The notes under the pieces: generated by a model
Seen by the model: the letters and a program-made list of their open reading frames with translations, nothing else
Database searches by the model: none
What the model was told of the DNA's origin: nothing
In this document: positions 16,802 through 26,230 of the stretch, piece by piece
How the letters are laid out: the number at the start of each line of letters is the position of its first letter
Numbering within the stretch: position 1 is the stretch's first letter
Origin: RGIG8497 sp045593265
Lineage (GTDB): Bacteria; Bacillota; Clostridia; RGIG6154
Reading direction: 5' to 3'
NCBI GenBank assembly: GCA_045593265.1
Contig: JAZNWH010000129.1
Location: forward strand, 4,992-68,991
Length of the DNA: 64,000 bases
Program-made: the position numbers and the translations under genes

Positions 16802-17532
16802 AAAACGTCCTCCCCGTTTGTATCATTAGTAAATTTAACTGCTGCAACAGTTATATTATCGCTTCCGCCTCTGCTGTTTGCAAGTGCTACAAGCTTTTCA
16901 AGCGATTTTTGCAAATCATCGCCACTTATACCATCGATAATTTCATCCTCTTTTACAAGATTGCTCATACCGTCGGAACAAAGGAAATAAATATCGTTAT
17001 CTTTAATTTCTCTCTCAAATATATCAACAGAAACATCTCTCTCGCAACCAACAGCACGGAGAATTACGTTTTTATCCGTTCTTGTCTCTGCCTCTTCGGG
17101 AGTTATTTCCCCTCTGTCTACAAGTTGCTGAACTAAGGAATGGTCCTTTGTTACTCTGTCAATTTTACCATTACTTATACAGTAACATCTGCTATCACCC
17201 ACATTGGCAACAGTTACTGTTTTTTCGTCCCAGAGACAGGCAACAACAGTTGTTCCCATATCTCCTTCATAACTGTTTTTTACAGCATATTCAAAAATTT
17301 CCGTATTTGCTGCTTCCACCGCTGCCTTTAAAAGCTTTTTACTATCCTTGATTTTTGAATTTTCAAGCTTCTTCTTTATTGCGGAAACTGCCATAAGACT
17401 GGCAACATCACCCTTACTGTGTCCACCCATTCCGTCGGCAACAACAGCATATCCACTGCCTACAATCAAGCTGTCCTCATTACGACTTCGTACTTTTCCT
17501 ATATGACTGTAGCTTCCTGTTTTTACTATCAA
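16798..17532 (-). CDS. prpC: PP2C-family Ser/Thr phosphatase
   Basis: 244 aa PPM phosphatase with metal-binding motifs SRNEDS, VVADGMGGHSKGDVAS, VGDSRCY, TKDHS and LCSDGMSNLV. It reverses PrkC phosphorylation. The start is TTG at 17532 with GGGGTG upstream. The stop overlaps the prkC start. Confidence 0.93.
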   Translation of the reverse strand: MIVKTGSYSHIGKVRSRNEDSLIVGSGYAVVADGMGGHSKGDVASLMAVSAIKKKLENSKIKDSKKLLKAAVEAANTEIFEYAVKNSYEGDMGTTVVACLWDEKTVTVANVGDSRCYCISNGKIDRVTKDHSLVQQLVDRGEITPEEAETRTDKNVILRAVGCERDVSVDIFEREIKDNDIYFLCSDGMSNLVKEDEIIDGISGDDLQKSLEKLVALANSRGGSDNITVAAVKFTNDTNGEDVL

Positions 17533-17549
17533 GTGTCAAACACCCCACT

Positions 17550-18584
17550 TCATTTCGAATTTTCAGCATGTCTGCGACGAAGCTGTCCGCAGGCTGCATC
17601 AATGTCATTTCCAAGTTCGCGTCTGACGGTTGTTGTTACACCGCCTTGCTCAAGAACTGTTCTGAATATGTTTATACTTTCTGTATTACCCTTTTTAAAT
17701 CCTGTATTTTCCACAGAATTCACAGGTATTATATTAACATGGCTAAGCCTTTTCTTCATAAGCGATAAAAGCTGCCGTGCTATTTCAACAGAATCGTTTA
17801 CTCCACCTATCAAAGCATATTCATAGGTTATTCGTCTGTTGGTTTTTTCCACATAATAATCGCATGCTTCAAAAAGTCTTTTTAAATTATATTTTTTATT
17901 TATCGGCATAAGAGTTGTTCTCAGTTCATCATTAGGTGCGTGAAGAGAAACAGATAAAGTAACAGGAAGTCCTTCATCAGCAAGTCTTTCAATTTGTTCT
18001 GCTCTTCCACAGGTTGAAAGAGAAATATGTCTTGCACCGATATTCATACCTGCATAATGATTTATATTCCTTATAAACTTTGTTACATTTTCGTAATTGT
18101 CAAGAGGTTCTCCTATCCCCATTAAAACTATATTGGTAATTGCAAAACCACTGTCCTTTGATGCAAAAATTACCTGGTCTGCTATTTCGCCTGCTGTTAA
18201 ATCTCTTACCTTTCCACCTACAGTAGAAGCACAAAACTTACATCCCATATTACACCCCACCTGAGTAGAAATGCAAATAGGATGACCATGCTTATATTCC
18301 ATCAGAACTGACTCAACAGTTTCCCCGTCTTCGAGTTCAAAAAGATATTTAACAGTTCCATCCACTGAAACCTGTTTATCAAGAACCTTGAGTGTGGATA
18401 TATGACAGGTATTTTCAAGATTTTCCCTTAATTCCTTGGAAAGATTAGTCATTTCTTCAAAACTTTCCACACCCTTGTAAAGCCATTCGAAAACCTGTCT
18501 TGCTCTGTATTTTTTCAAGCCTGTTGACAAAAAATATTCTTCTAATTCCTCAAAGGTTAAATCCTTTAATCTTACTTTATCCAT
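17550..18584 (-). CDS. rlmN: 23S rRNA/tRNA adenine-C2 methyltransferase RlmN
   Basis: 344 aa radical-SAM enzyme. The cluster motif is CNMGCKFC, followed by GIGEPLDNY and STCGRAEQI. The acceptor Cys is near the end in DIDAACGQLRRRH. It methylates A2503 in 23S rRNA and A37 of some tRNAs through a Cys-methyl intermediate. It overlaps rsmB by eight bases. Confidence 0.95.
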   Translation of the reverse strand: MDKVRLKDLTFEELEEYFLSTGLKKYRARQVFEWLYKGVESFEEMTNLSKELRENLENTCHISTLKVLDKQVSVDGTVKYLFELEDGETVESVLMEYKHGHPICISTQVGCNMGCKFCASTVGGKVRDLTAGEIADQVIFASKDSGFAITNIVLMGIGEPLDNYENVTKFIRNINHYAGMNIGARHISLSTCGRAEQIERLADEGLPVTLSVSLHAPNDELRTTLMPINKKYNLKRLFEACDYYVEKTNRRITYEYALIGGVNDSVEIARQLLSLMKKRLSHVNIIPVNSVENTGFKKGNTESINIFRTVLEQGGVTTTVRRELGNDIDAACGQLRRRHAENSK

Positions 18585-19806
18585 TATTTACCTTTCTAAG
18601 CCTGCACATAAAAAAACCATCATTTAAATCATCGGGCATAACTGTAATAAAATCCGAGTCTAACACAACCTGTTTGTTTTCATTTAAAAGTCGTTTTACC
18701 ACATTTTCATTTTCCGTTTTATTCAAAGTGCAGGTGCTATAAACTATGTAACCACCGTCTTTAACATATTTAACGGCATTTTTAAGTATTTTAAACTGTA
18801 ATGCTGCTAAGCTGTCAAAATCATGCTCCGACCATTTTATATCAGGCTTTTTTGCAATTATCCCAAGTCCTGAACAAGGGACATCTGCAAGAATTTTATC
18901 AAAAGTTCCTATCCCTTCATTAAAGACCGAAGCATCATTTTGTATCGGTTTTATTATATTTACACCAAGCCTTGCAGCTGTATTTTCGATGAGCTTTACT
19001 CTATGCATATGCAAATCGCAGGAAATTATTTCCCCCTCATTTTCCATAAGCTCTGCCATAAGACAGCTTTTACCCCCCGGAGCAGCACATAAGTCGAGAA
19101 CTCTTTCTCCTTTTACAGGATTAAGAAGCTTTGCCGCTTTAACGGATGCCGCTCCCTGCCAGGTAAACATTCCCAAGTCAAAATAACTGTCGAGAGTATC
19201 TCCTGCTTTTTTTATGCTGTAGCAATCATCATTTTTTTCATATTCTATATTTTTATCAATTAAGATTTTTTCAAAGGTATTTGTATCTGTTTTTAAAGTA
19301 TTTACCCTTGCACTTAACCCTTTATTGGTGTTAAGTGCTTCTAAAACATCTTCAAGCTTATCTTCCCCTATACTTCTTTTAAAAACTTCAATTATTTCCC
19401 TGGGAAAAGAATATTTCATTTCAAGAGTATCAGGAAAAACTATACTTTTTTCTGATACTTTCCTCATAACTGCATTAACCATACCACTATAATTGTTTGC
19501 ATACTTTTTTGCCAAATTTACAGTTTCACTGCAGGATGCAGAAACAGGAACCCTTGACATATACAAAAGCTGATAAACACCTACTCTTAAAATGTTCCTT
19601 ACTCTCTGATTTTTCAGCTGGCAATATTGGTCAATAGCATAATCAATTCTCATTTTATAACGCATTACTCCGTAAACTATCTCGGTAGCAAACGCCTTTT
19701 CTGTCTTGCTTTCACACTTTAAATATTTCTTGAGAGCAAGATTTGCAAAAAGCTTGCTTTCAAAAATATTTTCAAGTATTATAAACGCATTTTCTCTTGA
19801 ATTCAT
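18577..19806 (-). CDS. rsmB: 16S rRNA m5C967 methyltransferase RsmB
   Basis: 409 aa. An N-terminal NusB-like RNA-binding domain (about 1-125) precedes a Rossmann methyltransferase domain with LDLCAAPGGKSCLMAELM, DVPCSGLGIIAKKPD and the catalytic VYSTCTLNKTENE. It methylates C967 of 16S rRNA. It sits in the usual place between fmt and rlmN, with the zinc peptidase gene inserted before it. Confidence 0.94.
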   Translation of the reverse strand: MNSRENAFIILENIFESKLFANLALKKYLKCESKTEKAFATEIVYGVMRYKMRIDYAIDQYCQLKNQRVRNILRVGVYQLLYMSRVPVSASCSETVNLAKKYANNYSGMVNAVMRKVSEKSIVFPDTLEMKYSFPREIIEVFKRSIGEDKLEDVLEALNTNKGLSARVNTLKTDTNTFEKILIDKNIEYEKNDDCYSIKKAGDTLDSYFDLGMFTWQGAASVKAAKLLNPVKGERVLDLCAAPGGKSCLMAELMENEGEIISCDLHMHRVKLIENTAARLGVNIIKPIQNDASVFNEGIGTFDKILADVPCSGLGIIAKKPDIKWSEHDFDSLAALQFKILKNAVKYVKDGGYIVYSTCTLNKTENENVVKRLLNENKQVVLDSDFITVMPDDLNDGFFMCRLRKVNNG

Positions 19807-19809
19807 AGA

Positions 19810-20502
19810 TTAATCTCTTCTGTTATTCGCAAGTGAAAGAAGTCTTAAAAGGTTACCTATAGCTGTTGCCGCAGCTGCAACATAAGTAAGTGCCGCTGCT
19901 TTTAAAACCTTTGATGCACCTTTTGTTTCATCTTCATCTAGTATATAATTTGATTCAAGTATTTTAATTGCTCTTCTGCTGGCATTAAATTCAACAGGAA
20001 GTGTTACAATCTGAAATGCAACTACTGCTGTAAAAAGAATTATACCTATTTCGATTAAAATATTATTTGAAAAAACAATTCCAAGAAGAGCAAGTGGGAA
20101 TGCCGCCTGAGAGCCGATATTAGCTACAGGAAGCACAAAATTTCTTAATTTGATAGGTAAATATCCCACATTATGCTGTATTGCGTGCCCCGCTTCATGT
20201 GCTGCCACACCTATCGCAGCAACAGATGAGCTTGAATAAACAGAATCTGACAGACGAAGAGTATTGCTTCTCGGGTCAAAATGGTCGGTTAAATTACCTG
20301 CCACTCTTTCAACTTTAACATTGTGTACCCCGTTTTTACGCAAAATATTTTCAGCTATAGCAGAGGCACTTTCGCCCCTTCTTGACATTACCTTTGAATA
20401 TTTTCCAAAGGTTGAAGAAACCTTCATTTGTGCAAACATTGCGAGAATTATTGCAGGAAGCACAAATATTATATATGATGAATAGTATCCGCCGAAATAC
20501 AT
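19810..20502 (-). CDS. YugP-type neutral zinc metallopeptidase
   Basis: 230 aa membrane protein with the zinc motif HEAGHAIQH at about 107-115 and hydrophobic segments before and after it. The family (peptidase_Zn_2, YugP) is widespread in Firmicutes with no settled substrate. It stands between fmt and rsmB, an arrangement common in Clostridia, and is spaced 3 bp from rsmB. Confidence 0.85.
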   Translation of the reverse strand: MYFGGYYSSYIIFVLPAIILAMFAQMKVSSTFGKYSKVMSRRGESASAIAENILRKNGVHNVKVERVAGNLTDHFDPRSNTLRLSDSVYSSSSVAAIGVAAHEAGHAIQHNVGYLPIKLRNFVLPVANIGSQAAFPLALLGIVFSNNILIEIGIILFTAVVAFQIVTLPVEFNASRRAIKILESNYILDEDETKGASKVLKAAALTYVAAAATAIGNLLRLLSLANNRRD

Positions 20503-20523
20503 AAATTTCTTCCTTCCTAAAAT

Positions 20524-21459
20524 TTATTTTAATACTGTTCCTTTACTTATAGTATTACCCTTAATATACTCATTTATTTCAAGTCGTTTTTTGCCCTCGG
20601 GCTGTAAAGATTTTACTGAAAGCATTACCCCATCACCACAGGCTATTTTAAAGCATTTATCCACATCACACACCGTTCCTGGTGCATATTGAGTCTTTAA
20701 ATCTGTTTCTGCTTCAAATATTTTAAGAATTTTTCCGTTGACTGTTGTTTTTGCACCTGGTGAAGGGTTAAGTCCTCTTATTAAATTTCGTATACTTTCC
20801 GCATCTTTATTCCAGTCAATATAACTCATTTCCTTTGTTATAGGTGATGCGTAAGTCATTTCATCGTGGTTTTGAGGTGTTCTTGTTATTTTACCTTCAA
20901 AAATTAAATCAAGTGCTTCTGATAATGCCGAAGCACCACATACAGACGCTTTGTCAAATAAAGTTCCTGTTGTTTCGTCGTCAGCAATTTCTATTTCCTG
21001 TGTTAAAAGCATATCTCCTGTATCAAGACCATTATCCATCTGCATTATTGTAACGCCTGTCTTTTTTTCTCCATTAATTATACACCACTGCAAAGGTGCT
21101 GCTCCTCTGTATTTTGGAAGAAGAGATGCGTGCACATTGATGCATCCGAATTTTGGATAATCTATAATATAAGGGGGAAGAATTCTTCCGTAAGCAATTA
21201 CAATAATTATTTCAGGATTTTTTTCTTTGAGTACATCAAGAAAAGCTCCGTCTTTTAAGGTTTCAGGCTGAAATACATCAAAACCTCGTGTCAAAGCAAA
21301 TTCCTTAACAGGAGGAGGTGCAAGTTCATAGCCTCTTCCCTTTTTTCTGTCAGGCTGTGTAACAACCCCCACTATTTCACAATCTTCTCTTTTTGAGAGC
21401 ATATCAAGACAAGGAACAGCTATATCGGGAGTGCCCATAAACATTACTCTTTTTTTCAT
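20524..21459 (-). CDS. fmt: Methionyl-tRNA formyltransferase
   Basis: 311 aa with formyl-transferase core motifs: VMFMGTPDIAVPCL, the signature NVHASLLPKYRGAAPLQW (catalytic Asn/His), and a C-terminal anticodon-side domain beginning near GLNPSPGAKT. It formylates initiator Met-tRNA. It overlaps def by four bases, the usual pairing of the two N-formyl enzymes. Confidence 0.96.
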   Translation of the reverse strand: MKKRVMFMGTPDIAVPCLDMLSKREDCEIVGVVTQPDRKKGRGYELAPPPVKEFALTRGFDVFQPETLKDGAFLDVLKEKNPEIIIVIAYGRILPPYIIDYPKFGCINVHASLLPKYRGAAPLQWCIINGEKKTGVTIMQMDNGLDTGDMLLTQEIEIADDETTGTLFDKASVCGASALSEALDLIFEGKITRTPQNHDEMTYASPITKEMSYIDWNKDAESIRNLIRGLNPSPGAKTTVNGKILKIFEAETDLKTQYAPGTVCDVDKCFKIACGDGVMLSVKSLQPEGKKRLEINEYIKGNTISKGTVLK

Positions 21460-21914
21460 TCTGCCTCATAATCCTTAATAATTTTTTCATCAAACAAATG
21501 GCCATCAAGATGGTCATTTTCATGGCATACAGCTCTTGCTGCAAGCTTTGAAACTACCTTTGTAAATTCGTTTCCGTTTCTGTCAAAAGCCTTAAATTTT
21601 ACAATTGCAGGTCTTTCAACATAACCGAAAAAGTCAGGAATTGACAAGCAACCCTCTTGAGTTATTGATTTACCTTTAGTTTCAAGAATTTCAGGATTAA
21701 CACATTCAATCAATCCTGTTTCTTCAGTATCTATTATGAATACTCTTTTTAAAATTCCTACCTGAGGTGCAGCAAGACCTACACCGTTTGCAACCTTTAA
21801 GGTTTCCTGCATATCATCAAGAAGAACTGCCAGCTTTTCATCGAAAGCAGTTACCTCTCTGCATTTTTTAGAGAGAACCTCGTCTCCCTTTTTTACTATA
21901 TTTCTTACTGCCAT
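21456..21914 (-). CDS. def: Peptide deformylase
   Basis: 152 aa from the ATG at 21914, preceded by AAAGGAAATAAA; an upstream in-frame start at 21950 lies inside priA and is less likely. Motifs GVGLAAPQVG, QEGCLSIP and HENDHLDG supply the metal ligands Cys, His, His and the catalytic Glu. It removes the formyl group from nascent proteins. It is a short, type-1-like form. Confidence 0.95.
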   Translation of the reverse strand: MAVRNIVKKGDEVLSKKCREVTAFDEKLAVLLDDMQETLKVANGVGLAAPQVGILKRVFIIDTEETGLIECVNPEILETKGKSITQEGCLSIPDFFGYVERPAIVKFKAFDRNGNEFTKVVSKLAARAVCHENDHLDGHLFDEKIIKDYEAE

Positions 21915-21939
21915 TTTATTTCCTTTCTGTTGTTTTTTT

Positions 21940-24183
21940 CTACAACACACTGTTTGGGTTAATATCCAGCGTAATTGTTATATCTTCATCTGTTTTTTTG
22001 GCATTTAATACCGATTCTCTTAAAACAGATCTTACTTTCTCATCACTTTTACATTTTAAAAGAAGTCGCCATCTGTATCTTCCACTGATTTTTGAAATAG
22101 GTGCAGGATTAGGTCCTGCAAAAGAAAAATATATATTTTCTGCCGAAAGCATCTCTTTTATCTTATCAAAAATCAAATAAATCATTTCACGGACATTTCT
22201 TACATTTTCCCCCGAAACAATTATATTTATAATATCGCTGAAAGGAGGATACTGAATTTTCTTTCTTACAGCTATTTCATTTTTATAAAATTCTCCGTAA
22301 TCCTGATTTTTGGAGCAGGTTATTATTCTATGTTGAGGACTGTAGGTTTGCACTACTGCTCTACCCTGTTTTTTACCTCTTCCCGCTCTTCCGCAAACCT
22401 GAGTTATCAGCTGAAATGTTTTTTCGCCTGCCTGATAATCGTCTGAATAAAGCATCATATCAGCGGCAAGAACTCCTACCAGGGAAACATTGGGGAAATC
22501 AAGCCCTTTGGTTATCATCTGAGTTCCTACAAGAATATCAATCTTCTCATTTTCAAATTTTTCAAGTATTTTCTGATGGGACATTTTCCCTCTTGTGGTA
22601 TCAACATCCATACGTATAGTGGTTGCCTGAGGGAAAAGATTTTTTATTTCTTCCTCCACTTTTTCTGTCCCTACACCAAACTGCTTTATAAATTTACTGT
22701 TACAGGAGGGACACGTAGTATAATTTTTTATTGTATAACCACAATAATGACAAACTAAATTATTGTCATATTTATGGTAAGTGAGTGCTATGTTACAGTC
22801 AGGGCACTTTGCCGCATAACCACAGGCACGACAGGAAACAAAAGTAGCAAAACCTCGTCTGTTGAGAAAAAGAATGGTTTGCTCCTTATTTTTCAGGTTC
22901 TTTTCAATCTCATCCTGAAGACGAAAACTGAAAAAGGAACGGTTGCCCTTGCTTAATTCAAGACGCATATCCACCACATCAACCTCAGGCAGATTTACGC
23001 TGTTATATCTGTTTTTCATCTGCTTCAGCGTATATTCTCCGCTTAAAGCTTTATAGGCACTGTTAACTGATGGAGTAGCAGAAGCAAGCATTAAAACTGC
23101 GTTATTTTTTCTGCATATAAATTCTGCCGCTTCACGGGCATCATAACGTGGACTCATATCTGATTTGTAGGATGATTCGTGCTCTTCATCAACCACAATG
23201 ATACCGATATTATCAATAGGTGTAAATACAGCTGACCTTGCCCCTACAACCACATCAATTTCATTTCTGTTTATTTTATCCCAGGCATCAAACCTCTCAC
23301 CCATGGAAAGTCCACTATGAAAAATAGCCACTCTTTCACCGAAACGTGAAAGAAAACGCTGAGACATCTGTGGTGTAAGAGAAATTTCAGGCACAAGAAT
23401 TATAGCTCTTTTACCCATATTTATTGCTTCTCTTACAGCTTGTAAGTACACCTCAGTTTTACCACTACCTGTAACACCACGAAGTAATATCCCCTCATAA
23501 CGGTTATCTTTCATTGCCGAAACTGTATAGTCTATTACTTCCTTTTGTTCAGGTGTAGGCTTTAAATCTTCTCTCTTTTCGTATATTTTTTCTTTAAAAG
23601 GATTGCGTTCTACTGCTTCGGATTCGATTTTAAGAAACCCCTTTTTTTCAAGAGCTTTAAGTGTTGCTGAAGTAGTTTGTGCCATCTCAGCAAGATATAC
23701 CACAGGTATCTTTTTTACCTGACTTAATATATCCATAACTCTCGCCTGAGCAGGTGCCTTCACTTCAAGAGCAGACATTTGAGAATCAAAGGTTTCTTCG
23801 TCGGCAGAAAAATACGCAAAATTAATTTTCTTGTTTCCAACCCCCTCGTAAACACCGTTCTTTGAAGACATAGCCCCCGGTGGTAAAATAACACGCAGAC
23901 AGTCATAATAGGTGCAGACATATTTTTCTCTGAGCCAGTTTAATAAAGCTATTCTCTTTTCATCAATAATCTTTCCCTTAACAGAATCTACAGTCTTTAA
24001 TTTATCTGTATATTCTGCATCACCTGTTGCGATAACTACACCATCAGTAAGCTTATTGCCTTTACCGAAAGGGACCTTAACATGGTCCCCGACACACGAA
24101 CCGTTTGCAATATAATCAAAACATCGGTCTACCTGTCTTGATGGATTATTTATTATTACTTTTACGCATTTACTAACGCTCAT
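21940..24183 (-). CDS. priA: Primosomal protein N' (replication restart helicase PriA)
   Basis: 747 aa superfamily-2 helicase. An N-terminal fork-binding domain precedes Walker A GVTGSGKTEVYLQ, VDEEHESSYKSD, a zinc-binding region with paired CxxC motifs from about 450 to 495 (CRACGYAAKCPDC and so on) and motif VI CGRAGRGKKQGRAVVQ. It reloads the replisome at stalled forks. It stands between rpoZ and def; the coaBC gene found between rpoZ and priA in Bacillus is absent here. Confidence 0.95.
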   Translation of the reverse strand: MSVSKCVKVIINNPSRQVDRCFDYIANGSCVGDHVKVPFGKGNKLTDGVVIATGDAEYTDKLKTVDSVKGKIIDEKRIALLNWLREKYVCTYYDCLRVILPPGAMSSKNGVYEGVGNKKINFAYFSADEETFDSQMSALEVKAPAQARVMDILSQVKKIPVVYLAEMAQTTSATLKALEKKGFLKIESEAVERNPFKEKIYEKREDLKPTPEQKEVIDYTVSAMKDNRYEGILLRGVTGSGKTEVYLQAVREAINMGKRAIILVPEISLTPQMSQRFLSRFGERVAIFHSGLSMGERFDAWDKINRNEIDVVVGARSAVFTPIDNIGIIVVDEEHESSYKSDMSPRYDAREAAEFICRKNNAVLMLASATPSVNSAYKALSGEYTLKQMKNRYNSVNLPEVDVVDMRLELSKGNRSFFSFRLQDEIEKNLKNKEQTILFLNRRGFATFVSCRACGYAAKCPDCNIALTYHKYDNNLVCHYCGYTIKNYTTCPSCNSKFIKQFGVGTEKVEEEIKNLFPQATTIRMDVDTTRGKMSHQKILEKFENEKIDILVGTQMITKGLDFPNVSLVGVLAADMMLYSDDYQAGEKTFQLITQVCGRAGRGKKQGRAVVQTYSPQHRIITCSKNQDYGEFYKNEIAVRKKIQYPPFSDIINIIVSGENVRNVREMIYLIFDKIKEMLSAENIYFSFAGPNPAPISKISGRYRWRLLLKCKSDEKVRSVLRESVLNAKKTDEDITITLDINPNSVL

Positions 24184-24190
24184 AATTTCC

Positions 24191-24394
24191 TTATTTTTCG
24201 TTAATTATATCAATTTTTCCCTCTGCAATTTCGTGAACTGCAATAGAAACAGGCTTATCGCATACATCCTTGTAATCTGTATAAATTTCTTCTGTTTCCT
24301 CTGAAAGCATTCTCGCTCTTTTTGCTACTGCAATAACAAGAGAATATCTGCTTGTTGTCTTTTCTGCTAATGATTGAACTGTTGGGTATAACAT
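24191..24394 (-). CDS. rpoZ: RNA polymerase omega subunit
   Basis: 67 aa. It has the omega opening MLYPTVQSLAEKTTSRYSLV and AVAKRARML. It helps assemble RNA polymerase. Its position after gmk is the conserved one. The ribosome-binding site is AAAGGTAAG. Confidence 0.9.
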   Translation of the reverse strand: MLYPTVQSLAEKTTSRYSLVIAVAKRARMLSEETEEIYTDYKDVCDKPVSIAVHEIAEGKIDIINEK

Positions 24395-24425
24395 ATTTTT
24401 CTTACCTTTCTTTAATTAATTTTAT

Positions 24426-25028
24426 TTAAAATTCCTGTTTGAAATTACATCTTTCAACTCTTGCTTTTTCTGCACTTATAATATTTTTAATATCTGCAGT
24501 TGCTTTTTCAACAGTGTCATTAACAACAAAATAATTGTACTTAATGCTCTGCTGAATTTCCATAATAGCTGTTTGGAGTCTTTCTTCAACAACCTCTTTT
24601 GACTCGGTTCCCCTGCCCTCAAGACGAGAACGAAGCTCATTTAATGACGGTGGAAGCACAAAAATAAATACTCCTTCAGGATACTTGCTTTTAACCTTTA
24701 ACGCACCCTGCACCTCTATTTCAAGTATAACATTTTTACCATGTTTTAATGCTTCAAGAACAGGCTCTTTTGGTGTTCCGTAATAATTACCACAGAAACA
24801 TGCCCATTCCATAAGCTCATCCTCGGCAATCATATCTTTAAACTTTTCTTCTGTATAGAAATAATAGTTTTCTCCGTGAACTTCTCCATCTCTCGGAGCA
24901 CGGGTTGTAGCAGAAACGGAAACTACAGTATCATCACTTTGTTCAAGCAGTGCTTTGCAAAGTGTTCCTTTTCCTACACCCGAAGGGCCTGAAATAACAA
25001 GCAATAAGCCTTTTTTATTTTCTACCAT
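24426..25028 (-). CDS. gmk: Guanylate kinase
   Basis: 200 aa. P-loop SGPSGVGKGTLCKAL, GMP-binding TTRAPRDGEVHGENYYF and EIEVQGALKVK. It phosphorylates GMP to GDP. It overlaps the remA stop by one base. Confidence 0.96.
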   Translation of the reverse strand: MVENKKGLLLVISGPSGVGKGTLCKALLEQSDDTVVSVSATTRAPRDGEVHGENYYFYTEEKFKDMIAEDELMEWACFCGNYYGTPKEPVLEALKHGKNVILEIEVQGALKVKSKYPEGVFIFVLPPSLNELRSRLEGRGTESKEVVEERLQTAIMEIQQSIKYNYFVVNDTVEKATADIKNIISAEKARVERCNFKQEF

Positions 25029-25273
25029 TACTCTGCTCCTTTCCCGTCAAGACGTTGTTTTATGGTTTCAGGCATAGTTGCTGACAAAATAACATGTCCG
25101 CTGTTAAAAATAATTACTGCTCGTGTTCTTCGTCCACAGGTGCCGTCAATTAACTTAAACTGTTCTCTTGCATTTCTTACAAGTCTTTTTATAGGTGCAG
25201 ATTCAGGTGTTACTATAGCAATAATTCTATCGGCAGAAACAATGTTTCCAAAGCCTATATTTATCAAATTCAT
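25028..25273 (-). CDS. remA: Extracellular matrix regulatory protein RemA
   Basis: 81 aa DUF370 protein: INIGFGNIVSADRIIAIVTPESAPIKR. In Bacillus subtilis RemA is a ring-forming DNA-binding activator of matrix (eps, tapA) and osmoprotection genes. Its place between yicC and gmk is conserved. A link to the exopolysaccharide genes elsewhere in this window is possible but not shown. Confidence 0.92.
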   Translation of the reverse strand: MNLINIGFGNIVSADRIIAIVTPESAPIKRLVRNAREQFKLIDGTCGRRTRAVIIFNSGHVILSATMPETIKQRLDGKGAE

Positions 25274-25288
25274 ACCTCAATGCCACCT

Positions 25289-26164
25289 TTATTCCAGATT
25301 CTGTATCTGTTCTCTGATTTTTTCTATTTCGGTTTTTGTGTCAACTACCAGTCGGGTTATCTTAAGTTCATTGGATTTCGAGCCTATTGTATTAATTTCC
25401 CTGTTCATTTCCTGTATTATAAAATCAAGTTTCTTTCCTACGGGTCCATCCTCTGAAAGGATTGAATTAACTTCCTGTAGATGACTCTTAAGACGAACAA
25501 TTTCTTCGTCTACACAAACCTTATCCGTATAAACAGCAACCTCAGCAACTATACGGTTTTCTTCAACTTCATAATTTTCAAGTACTTCACTGATTTTCTG
25601 AAGCAAACGATTTCGGTATGCCTCAATATTTTCAGGAACAAGCTGTTCAATTTCTTTAACATTTTCGTTAATAAGGCTTGTTTTTTCAAGCAGGTCGCAT
25701 TTTAACTTTTCGCCTTCTGTCGTTCTTGCAAGTGAGTGTGCTTTCATAGCCTCCCTTATAACAGGCTCTAAAACTACCCACACCTCTTCATCATCACGTT
25801 CTTCATGCTCAACAGTTACAACATCACTTGACATAAGTCTTGATGCTGAAATGTCAAACTTAATATCAGCTTCTTCGCAAAATTCACGAAAAGCGTTTAT
25901 GTATGAATAAGCAAGGTCTTTATCAATAGTTACCTTTTTACCTGAACTTTCAGCAGTAACAACCGAAATAAACATGTCAATTTTACCACGGGAAGCATAT
26001 TCTCCGATTACTTTTTTAATTCTGTCTTCCGCAAAATTCATAAATCTTGGAAGTCTTATATTCATATCCGCATATCTGTTATTAACAGACTTTACTTCAA
26101 CACTGATTTCGCCTATATCGGTTACGCACTGTGCTTTACCGTAACCTGTCATACTTTTAACCAA
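25289..26164 (-). CDS. yicC: YicC-family endoribonuclease-like protein
   Basis: 291 aa, opening SMTGYGKAQ and ending in the DUF1732 segment with the phrase GKKLDFIIQEMNREINTIGSKS. YicC in E. coli is an RNase acting on small RNAs. The start is a TTG with GAGGTG upstream. It is the first gene of the long conserved operon, after a 66-bp gap downstream of mtaB. Confidence 0.9.
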   Translation of the reverse strand: MVKSMTGYGKAQCVTDIGEISVEVKSVNNRYADMNIRLPRFMNFAEDRIKKVIGEYASRGKIDMFISVVTAESSGKKVTIDKDLAYSYINAFREFCEEADIKFDISASRLMSSDVVTVEHEERDDEEVWVVLEPVIREAMKAHSLARTTEGEKLKCDLLEKTSLINENVKEIEQLVPENIEAYRNRLLQKISEVLENYEVEENRIVAEVAVYTDKVCVDEEIVRLKSHLQEVNSILSEDGPVGKKLDFIIQEMNREINTIGSKSNELKITRLVVDTKTEIEKIREQIQNLE

Positions 26165-26230
26165 CGGTTACACCTCTTCTTTTTTATCATAATATATAAG
26201 TATACCATAAAACAACAAAAAAAACAACTT

